Position numbers and translations under genes: made by a program. A DNA stretch of 64,000 nucleotides, from positions 1,124,037 to 1,188,036 of the forward strand of contig SJOL01008668.1 of assembly GCA_004794785.1 (NCBI GenBank), in the 5' to 3' direction. Every line of letters begins with the position of its first letter. The stretch's first letter is position 1. Source of the stretch: Opisthorchis felineus (Eukaryota; Platyhelminthes; Trematoda; Opisthorchiida; Opisthorchiidae). A model generated the notes under the pieces. The model had not been told where the DNA came from. It worked only from the letters and a program-made list of their open reading frames with translations, and ran no database searches. This document shows, piece by piece, positions 55,923 to 64,000 of this stretch.

Positions 55923-57489
55923 TACCCGATTCTTCTTCAAACACCAGCTCTCGGAAATTTTCGCTGTTTGCAGCTGGTCACAAAGAATCAACTTACCATA
56001 CTCAAGATAATCGGACACACGCATATTCGGTTGCGTTTTCAGGAGCGCTTACATGCTGTAACCAAAACGTTCATGCATATTGAAATTTGGGAGATACTAG
56101 CTGTCTTTCGAGGACATTCATTTGCACCCCAGGCTGACCTGTCTTGCACTTCTAGGAGATGCATGCACTACAGACTGGGAACTACTGCTCTAGTGTCAGA
56201 AATCCTTTCGGAGATGAACAACGCTCCTCAAGCGCGTAAACGTGTTGGTTCCTGGCTGGCTTGCACCTATACCAGACAAACTCTATACTAGCACAGTCGA
56301 CGGATTTCTGGAGGGGAAAAGTGTGGTAAGTCATTTTAGTAGCCTTTTACCAACCTGGCAAATAGAAGTACTCATGAAGTGAGGTCATTTTGTTGGTAAA
56401 GCTAGAGCGACCGGGAGGCTACGCTAGAGTCTTTTGGGGGCGCATGATATAGGCTTGCCTGAACTGGTCAAGAACAGAAACTAGTCAATTTGAGTGGCTA
56501 CACCCTGCAACGCTTCTGAAGTACAAATCGGTCACATTTATCCGTTGGCTTGATTAATTGTCTTGCGATCGGCGAACTGACTTGTAAATCGATTCCGGTG
56601 GCCGGGAATGGCGGGCTGAGAGCATCAGAAGGCCATTGGCCGTTTTAGTCCCCAGCTAGTTCTGCAGATGAATGCACAATGACTCGTTGGCAGAAACGAG
56701 TATACTATTTCTATGGAAGGCAATGATAGTTAGTACCATTGTGTAAGAAACCATTCACGAGTGGACAACATGAAATATACTTCATAAGGCCACATAGAGT
56801 CTCAGTTAGATGTAGTCATTGGAGAACGGTACTTCGAGATGACAGGACAGTTTATTTCGTTATTTTTATCGCTTATGTTCCGATAAGGTTTGAGGACTTG
56901 ATCCAGATGGGTCTTTTTTCTAAGTGGTTTCCATGATAACTAAAGCACCGCACCGAGTGTGTCCAAAGTGCGTTTTCTGCTAACACCTTAGTGCAAACCA
57001 CAGATCACGGAGAGTGTGCATTGAATTTAACAAGAAAGTACAAAGCTGCGTGCTTCCAAGTCCATATGGATTTTAAATATACTAACCAGAACATTGAATC
57101 ATCTGCATTCCAGATAATTTAGACTCCCAGAAAGGACATTTTTGTCCGTTTGATCCATATTCTAATGCGAGGTGCAGACTGTTGCTTCCAAGAGAACCCA
57201 AAGGACATATATTGGGGCTTGGAAATGTGTCTATTTCAGCGACATCTTGCCGTGCGCAGTTCAGCTCGTTTTTTCTATCTTTTTTTCGGTCTCCTTAAGC
57301 AATAGACCAGCTGTTGACCCTGAGCTCTGTGCCACCGTAGCGTAACAGACAAGAAACCAACAATCCAACAAAGTGATTCGGATGACTGTTACCCGAAAAC
57401 AAATGGGTTGTTCAGCGGTAAATGAACCGAAATATGTTCGGAACGAACCGTCATTGGCATGGACGTCTCCCGAAGTTTGGAGTGTTACC

Positions 57490-57725
57490 GAACTATACTC
57501 ATTTGCACACTGATTTGATTTTCACGGGAAGCTCAATTGATTCCCAGCAGGAACTCTCGTTTACTGCATTCTTCAACTGCATGTGTTGCACAAGGCCACC
57601 TCATGTTTGAGTTGGTACGATAATCGAGATATCGCAGTATATAGTTACTTGAAGGAAAATACTCATAAAGTTGCTGGAAACTCTTCATGGGCTGTCGAGT
57701 AGCTTACAGAAACCTTATGAATAAT
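57490..57725 (+). repeat. Hairpin-hammerhead repeat, copy 6 (rearranged)
   Basis: The left arm and palindrome centre are present (CTCATGTTTGAGTTGGTACG, ATCGAGATATCGCAGTATAT). After that the copy jumps to an inverted piece of the 3' tail (ACTCATAAAGTTGCTGGAAA at 57661), followed by a direct 3' half of stem I (CATGGGCTGTCGAG) and the direct tail. The hammerhead core boxes are missing. Confidence 0.65.
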
Positions 57726-57866
57726 TTTCTCTGTAGGGTTCTGTTATTGTGTCGGAGGTGTGACAACAGGTGAGAGTTGACGCGTGTTACAGCGAAGAAT
57801 ACAACCGGAAGGGGAGAAAAGCGGCGACACAAAATGTAGACACGCAAGAGAAGGCAAAGTGGTTAC

Positions 57867-57913
57867 CTTCTTGGAACTCGATTTCCGGGCGAGATCCTTC
57901 GAATCACCGGGAT
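57867..57913 (-). CDS. Gene D, 47-bp exon
   Basis: Acceptor TGTTCTTCCAACCCATAG ends at 57914 (reversed) and donor AAGAAG|GTAACC lies at 57867. Phase 1 in and phase 0 out join exons 59829 and 53766. It encodes PGDSKDLARKSSSKK, a basic Ser-rich stretch. Confidence 0.55.
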
Positions 57914-58639
57914 CTATGGGTTGGAAGAACATATATAGCAATAAGAACAGCTTGTTATAGTATAGTTTTGCTTGAACAGCACTACGCGTCGGAGTGCTGT
58001 TATTCTAAAAGACCATAAGTGACTGAACGTAGTTGGTGCTCAACACGAATGCAATGCGAGGAAACAAACCCACCCTGAAATTGCTCACGATACTACATAA
58101 AAACCAATTTAGGCGCGGAACTTGGTTTATTCCTTGCTCGTTTCAAGGGTACCGGATTGGCGTCCGAGCAATGGTATCCGCATGGGTTTCATTTCCACTA
58201 GGAAGTACAGTCATTCGAATGTCCTTTCACGAAACCGAGTGTGCGAAAATCCTGAAATGGCTTGTGCGATAGGCGATTTTGGATTCACCGATTAACAAAA
58301 TTGGCCGGAGGAAAATTCAAAGGCAAAAAAAGACAAGGGTCTGAACGCAAAACATACAACTGGGAGATAAGGTTTGTGGCGCCAGTATACTAACATTTCC
58401 ACGGAATAAGCGTGCAGGAATCTCATCCGTACCTTATTTAGATAGATAATTCCAGCATGCCTCAGTTACAGACTGTGTATTGCCAACCACCAGATCCTTG
58501 ACATGCGGTTCAACATCACGTACGAGAACGGTAAGAACACAACAACTTTGGCGAAACAAGATGACGATATGCGACAACTCCATGAAAAATACCACCACAG
58601 ACAACGACAAAAAGCAATGTTCTGACGCAAGTGAATGGG

Positions 58640-58795
58640 TGTGACTGTCAAAGCTAGGTTCAAGTAGAATGTAACGTTGAGGCAGAAGAGGACTGCACCT
58701 ACTTGATGAGCTCCAAGAAGGCCGAAACCGGTCGTAGGCTGTCGGAGAGTTTTCAGCAACCTTACGAGTGGTGTGTCACGGTACAGGTAGTGTAA
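58640..58795 (+). repeat. Hairpin-hammerhead repeat, copy 7 (5'-truncated)
   Basis: Only the linker remnant (GTTCAAGTAGAATGTAACGT), the hammerhead (58691-58755) and the 3' tail (CAACCTTACGAGTGGTGTGT) remain. CTGATGA reads TTGATGA (58703-58709), so position C3 is mutated. GAAA (58724-58727), GTC (58731-58733) and GTAGGC are otherwise in place. Confidence 0.7.
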
Positions 58796-59828
58796 TCTCA
58801 TTTAGCCGACTCTGACACATGGACTTTTTCATTTCGCTACTAAATAAATCAGTATATGGACGAGAGAGTTGTCCTAGCATTAGACCCTGGGACATACCCA
58901 ACTAATTGTGACGCATGATCCATGAAAAGTCCAAACTTCTGCTGTAAAATCGGGCGCGGTCAAATCCGAACATCAGATTTGGCTGCCTACCGATCAATGC
59001 GGTCGAATTCCATGTGATCTGGCAACGGAAAACACCTCGCAAAGAACAAGGCCCAGCGGTTTTCGACAACCTTCGGTGCCTGTGGCACTAGCATGACATT
59101 AGCCTTTCTGTCATGAACGGAGTTTACAACAATTGGACCGGAACCGAGGTTGCTACGACTACAAGATAAAAAACACGATTCAGTTTTTTATAACTCAACG
59201 GTTCGATCACTGCGGGTGATCTTCGTCAGGAGCAGAGTAATCGGAATCATAAGGGTTTCATCATGGATATCTTTGGGTCTGGCGGGAACATCCTGTCAGT
59301 AATGCTGGGGTAAATCTTCATCAGAAGGAGAGGTTCACTGTCAGTAGATAAGCTGCTCAGTCGCTACGGATTTCACTGGCTGGGCTACGTGTAAGACAGC
59401 CTGCCTTACAGGGCCTCTTTCCTCAACCATGTGCTGAGCCACAACGCTCTGGGCAGATTAAACCATACAATGTGACAGAGCACTGGACACTAGTTTCAGT
59501 TAAACTGTGTTTTCCTCGTACAGTTGGGTATTTAGGGCAAAAAAGCCAAGGCATGTTATCGTTTGCCTAAATTGGTACAGCAAAATATCGCAAACAACAA
59601 CAACAAGTTCGCAGTAAGTAACGTCCGTTTCGTGCAAACACGATATTTTAAAAGTGGATACACCGGATCAAAATCAAAGGAGAATCAGTTGCAAGCCATC
59701 GGATATAACGTATATAGAAGAGGAACTGGTATAAGGAGACATCTTGGGAGTGAATGTAGAAATAGAGCTACACAACGAGTTGAACACCGATCGAGGATTG
59801 GCAACACAGTACTACATACAGAGCTCAC

Positions 59829-59891
59829 TCCACACCATACGCATCCGTCTCCACTCCTGCGTATCAGGAGGACGGTAGCTAACAGAATGCC
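59829..59891 (-). CDS. Gene D, 63-bp exon
   Basis: Acceptor GTGTCCCTGAATTCCCCTTA then G ends at 59892 (reversed) and donor TGGA|GTGAGC lies at 59829. Phase 1 on both sides. It encodes HSVSYRPPDTQEWRRMRMVW. It completes an Arg codon with exon 61691 and an Asn codon with exon 57913. Confidence 0.55.
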
Positions 59892-60243
59892 CTAAGGGGA
59901 ATTCAGGGACACACGAGAGAGATACAAATGACAGTCTGATATCAACAAGAGCGTGATAACAAAACATACAGGAACTTTCAGCCGAATTCGAAGGCTTTTC
60001 CCACAACACATCAATTTGGCATGGTGTATAGATGAGGGACCATGGTAACAGAAAAGCTAATGGTGACGAATCAGGCGAGAAAATAACAAAGTCGGCCATA
60101 TGTGTCAACCAGTTCAATATTGTCAGCGTAGAATGACGGATCTCAAAAAGGAAATTAGTAGCGCGATATTTTATATTGACGAAGGTGTTGTTTACAAAAC
60201 TTGGAAGGCTTAGCGGCCATCGGACAATGTATATTGAGTACGT

Positions 60244-60261
60244 TATATATATATATATATA
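60244..60261. repeat. (TA)9 microsatellite
   Basis: Short TA tract at the edge of the second assembly gap; probably truncated by the gap. Confidence 0.85.
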
Positions 60262-60268
60262 CTTGGGC

Positions 60269-60451
60269 NNNNNNNNNNNNNNNNNNNNNNNNNNNNNNNN
60301 NNNNNNNNNNNNNNNNNNNNNNNNNNNNNNNNNNNNNNNNNNNNNNNNNNNNNNNNNNNNNNNNNNNNNNNNNNNNNNNNNNNNNNNNNNNNNNNNNNNN
60401 NNNNNNNNNNNNNNNNNNNNNNNNNNNNNNNNNNNNNNNNNNNNNNNNNNN
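60269..60451. other. Assembly gap (183 N)
   Basis: Run of N inside an intron of gene D. Reading frames across it are meaningless. Confidence 1.
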
Positions 60452-61690
60452 AACGATTTTTTGGTACGATGGTAAAATCCCGGTAGGGTTGATCCGTTTC
60501 ATTTTTGTTGTTGATTTTTCGTATCTATAGCCACCATCCATAGGCTATTCAATTTGTTTGTTTGACGTACAGAATATTCGGAAATTTTCTTGCAGTACTG
60601 GTCACATGACACAGACGACACCAAAAAGTATACTGTGACTTTCTAACCTACCTCTCATTCGGTTATTTCTGCTCGGTATCCGTTGCTCGGTTAGCGCAGC
60701 TTGCGTAAATAAATAGGAAACTAAGCAACTTTGAAGCTGTTTATCCGGTGTTGGCGTCTGATGCAACCCAGTTCTGAGCAAAACTCAGTACTGGACATAC
60801 GTGGATGTCCTCTTCATTAAGAGTTGCCTGCTGACTGAAACCTATCACAGACCAAGGACATTTTGACACGTAAATCGGGTCAATTGGAAAGTAATTTGTT
60901 ATAATCTACTCGGACTAATCGGGTGGCGAAAACTAGTGGCAAAACTTGATTGCTAGTTGAACGCACTGCCACTTGAAAATCTGCCTCTAGAGTAGAATGA
61001 CTTTGATTAGGTTCTGACGTGGATCCATGTAGTCGGTATTACCGGAACGGTAGAACTGACCGCCTTTTGAGATTCACCGATAACAAGTTTAATATAGTGA
61101 GAAAAGCGGCGTTGAGGCCGAAATCGATGACGCTAATTCAGAAAGCTTCAGAGTGGGGGTTCTAGGGAGGTGTGCTCTCGGAGGAATCAAACAAGTTGCC
61201 TATGATAATGATATGGAGTGATGGAACAAGTGATCGTGCCATAAAACACCGCGGCTAGAAATTGTCTTCTAGAGTGCACTTACTTATGTGGTCTTCAGTA
61301 GCTTAAACAGAAACAAAAGGATATTCGGAAACTGGTGCCTGCGAGCGATCAGAACTCGCATTGTGTGTATCAAATCTTCGGACAATGGTTTAGGAGTACA
61401 TACAGGACTGACTACTTGCAACGATACGAGAAGACGTGCTAAAGTAGAAACGGAGAAATCTGCACTAAGGTAGAATGAACTATATGCTACACACGGGAAA
61501 TTGCTGAACTAGGTAGAATTCATTAGAGGGCCAAACATCTAAACAAATGAGCTGACGTATAAAGGCTGACTGGTCTTTCGTTCACGGAGTTGCGGTGAAC
61601 CGAGAACTGTCACGGAGTACGTGAGAAAGTGAACTCCCGAGTATAAGTTGAGAAATCGAAGAGCGATCGGCCCAACATAGACAGACTTAC

Positions 61691-61831
61691 GATTGACGTT
61701 ATCCCGAGCACTGAATGTTTCGTTTTTTCTAACAGGCTTTGGAAAGGTATGTTTCCGCTCCTCCACGTCCGACGCACTCCGTGACAGGCTGCTTGGTGAC
61801 CTACCCACCAGAGAAAAGTGTAGTCGAGCCA
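61691..61831 (-). CDS. Gene D, internal exon (46 codons)
   Basis: Acceptor TTCCTATTTTTGTTTTAG ends at 61832 (reversed) and consensus donor AATC|GTAAGT lies at 61691. Phase 1 on both sides. The peptide ARLHFSLVGRSPSSLSRSAS and DVEERKHTFPKPVRKNETFS is Ser/Arg-rich with phosphorylation-type motifs, consistent with the disordered linkers of the downstream exons. Confidence 0.7.
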
Positions 61832-62692
61832 CTAAAACAAAAATAGGAAATATATTTCAGTAAACAAATGTCGAATGGAATTGGGTTTGAGAAGTTTATC
61901 GCATATAGGCAGGGGTTTGTGAAAACCGCCGACATGGATGAGTAGATTAAACGGAACAAATCACGGTATCGGATTCGGGGCCGATTTATCGATGGTCGGA
62001 TCTGTTTGGGGCACAGCAGTTAACAGAGGGCTAATACCCACTTCAAGTCTGGTGAAAACGCACGGGTCCAATTTACTTTAGGCTGTCATGCAAAGCATAG
62101 CTAGGGGACAGGTGGAAAACTATCATTGCTCAATATAATTTCTCATGAGCGCAGTGTGATTAAGTCCATTCCCCACCTGTATAAGTAGTAGTGCCTGCAA
62201 GATTGATTAAATCCTACAAACCGTGCGCTACCGTTACCAAGTTATTTGAAGCTCATCTAGTAAGCTTAGTCGCCGATTATGGGGAAAATACCTCGATATC
62301 TTAAATGTCAGTCGAACAGAACGCCAAAGCAATTTCAGTTGAAGAACATCACAGATTCATTCGAGCCTAACTTGTCTCCTTCTGCCTTGCTAAAAGGACT
62401 ACAAGTTGCTAGGTGTGTACTGGATTAATGACCTCCGTGTAAAAGGAAGTACACAAACACACAAGGCGTAGGATGTTCAACGAAGATCATGAACTGCGCT
62501 GGTTTGACTGACCTTAAAGCTTGAGAGGCCAAGATACTGTTTGCTGGTCGTCATCTCACTGACAGGACATCCAGAAGACGCGCTTCTTGTGTCTATTTCC
62601 ATCACTCGAACTCCCATTTTATGGACATAGATTAATTCCTATGGCAGGTTTTGGATTTCACCGTCCGCTTGCTGGTAGCATGCAGTTGTTAC

Positions 62693-62740
62693 GGTGGCGT
62701 ACACGGCCCAAGTAATCAAGTATTTCATCGCATTTGAAAG
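62693..62740 (-). CDS. Gene D, candidate upstream exon
   Basis: Acceptor AGTTTTTTACACGTTCTAG ends at 62741 (reversed) and donor CCACC|GTAACA lies at 62693. Phase 1 in and out fits exon 61831. It encodes FKCDEILDYLGRVRH. An alternative donor at 62662 would break phase. Confidence 0.35.
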
Positions 62741-63174
62741 CTAGAACGTGTAAAAAACTGACTCGGTTTCCAAAGGGAAAACTTATCAAAAGATGACTGT
62801 TTGTGTGGAGAACGGAGACCATGCTATGGTAGCTCATAAATGCAATGCATCCAATCCACGGAAATTGTCGCAAAACACGAAAAAGTATTTTTAGGTGAGA
62901 GAACGTGCTAAATGTGATACTCATTTTTCTTTGGCGAACACTTTGTATTTTGCTTGAGGGAGGACAATCTCAGAAAGTGCAAACTACCTGGTTTAGATAA
63001 CAAGAAACTGATAAACAGGGTTATGCAACGACAGTGGAGTGTTTGCTCAAGTAAGCAGCAGCCTCTACTGGACTGAAGTTACTCCGCAATTACCCGAAAC
63101 AAATTTCTCAGTTGACTTTTTTTCTGTCTGCAAGGTTGCATTTGTCTAATAACGACGTTTTGCAACGGAGATTT

Positions 63175-63275
63175 CGTCTCGTGAACGAATTTAGTCTTGT
63201 CCATAAAGCGGAAAGGTACTGGGAATCATCATCAGTGCACGCCCCACGAACCTGCGACGACTAAACTACTTGGCC
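63175..63275 (-). repeat. Hammerhead SINE-like element, copy E (degenerate)
   Basis: On the minus strand, box-B-like GCAGGTTCGTGG is followed by GGCGTGCACTGATGATGATT, the family's TTCCCAGTA stem segment, then TACC where GAAAC is expected. CTGATGA lies at 63229-63235 reversed. The second core box is lost. Confidence 0.45.
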
Positions 63276-63424
63276 AAAAGCGGCTGATCAGCAATGTGAT
63301 TAACCTGCACCTGAGAGGTCGTCACTCGAGGAACCAATTAAAGCATGGCCACTTTATGTGAATTCAGTGGTTGAAGTGGCGTTCTATCTTGTCTCGGTGC
63401 GAATTAATCACACTGCAGATCAAC

Positions 63425-63600
63425 CGTTAGTGTCCGAACGGTTTAGTCCGACTACTATCCGGGAGGTCGGAGGTTCGAAGCAACCTGAGAATTCTAGAGA
63501 TACGCACTGCTGATGCTCTCCGCTAAGGATGAAACAACCGTACAGTGCTTATCCGTTTTTCGCCATAGATTGACATCGCTTACTGGGTGAAATCAATTGA
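63425..63600 (+). repeat. Hammerhead SINE-like element, copy C
   Basis: Box B GGTTCGAAGC (63472-63481) is followed by GATACGCACTG and CTGATG (63510-63515), then a stem II segment and GAAAC (63531-63535), then GTACAGTGCTTATCCGTTTT and the tail CATAGATTGACATCGCTTAC. The final GA of CTGATGA is replaced by CT. It lies about 200 bp from the oppositely oriented copy E. Confidence 0.55.
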
Positions 63601-64000
63601 AATCTCCCAGTCTTCTAACACTATCAGTGATGTTATTCTCTCTCCAAAACTACGGGATATCTTTTGTTCGACGATTAAGTTGTGTATCACGTGATTCCAT
63701 CAAAATAGTAATTTTCGAGAATTTAGTTCAACAGAAACTTATTCCATTCTACCTCAGTGTCCACCCAACTAACACGCTAATTAGGATTTGGCAACAACAT
63801 TCCAGCGAGCAGAACTCGCTCCCAGTAAATAACTAACAGACGTACCACGAAGTGAACATGCAGGCTGCTACTGAGGCAACACTCAGTTCAAGCTTCAACA
63901 GGTATCGGTGATACGGCAAATGGTAAGTCAGTTGCTCTAAAATCTGGTTGACAGATTGATTGATTGGTTGAGTGCTGCTCGCATCTGTGAAGCTAGTGAG

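Noticed and set aside
60155..60541. Frames of 99-128 codons across the N run
   Set aside because: More than half of each consists of unknown residues from the assembly gap.
1..64000. CRISPR arrays, bacterial operons, phage genes
   Set aside because: No regularly spaced repeats, no Shine-Dalgarno-led gene strings and no long prokaryotic-style ORFs; the splice-site structure is eukaryotic.

Overview
This window reads as a piece of a eukaryotic nuclear genome, most likely a flatworm and probably a digenean trematode. The basis is indirect: split genes with very short introns (about 38-112 bp) beside introns of many kilobases, GT-AG junctions, intron-borne Penelope-like and Ty3/gypsy-like debris, two dispersed hammerhead-ribozyme repeat families (one resembling the Sm-alpha-type SINEs of schistosomes), microsatellites and two assembly gaps. 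There are no bacterial operons, ribosome binding sites or other prokaryotic features. Few long ORFs are real. Most coding sequence is in short exons that I found by pairing acceptors and donors and requiring an open frame and compatible intron phase.

Layout. 0.7-17.3 kb: plus-strand gene A, the 3' part of a gene that enters from the left, with exons from 720 to a stop at 17193 and a polyadenylation signal at 17320. 18.3-27.4 kb: plus-strand gene E, a putative single-pass membrane protein (transmembrane exon 24366-24528, stop 27421, polyadenylation signal 27430). Its introns hold a degenerate gypsy pol (about 21.4-23.8 kb), an assembly gap and a decayed Penelope-like element (25.7-26.6 kb). 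27.9-28.55 kb: an inverted Penelope-like terminal fragment. 28.9-32.2 kb: minus-strand coding exons, probably two genes; the upstream one ends at 29851 with a polyadenylation signal. 36.1-37.7 kb: minus-strand gene C, a multi-pass membrane protein with the largest exon in the window (about 1.3 kb). 44.9 kb: one hydrophobic plus-strand exon. 48.5 kb: an intact tRNA-Arg(CCG). 50.2-62.7 kb: minus-strand gene D, a serine/proline-rich coiled-coil protein whose seven main exons keep phase down to a stop at 50169. A separate plus-strand gene (54.3-55.3 kb) appears to sit inside one of its introns.

The most notable non-coding feature is a dispersed repeat family in at least seven places (3.7, 25.0, 34.6, 43.7, 55.8, 57.5, 58.7 kb, and a related minus-strand piece at 35.5 kb). 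Complete members are a hairpin-forming inverted repeat followed by a type I hammerhead ribozyme. The ribozyme has a two-part stem I, the CTGATGA and GAAA boxes and a GGTC cleavage site. Its stem III strand is the self-complementary ACCGGT with no loop, so it should work only as a dimer. A second, unrelated hammerhead family with a tRNA-like box B lies at 10.5, 11.1, 20.3, 63.2 and 63.5 kb. A third hammerhead-like core lies in the Penelope-like terminal repeat at 28.0 kb. No database search was possible, so protein identities are mostly left open.
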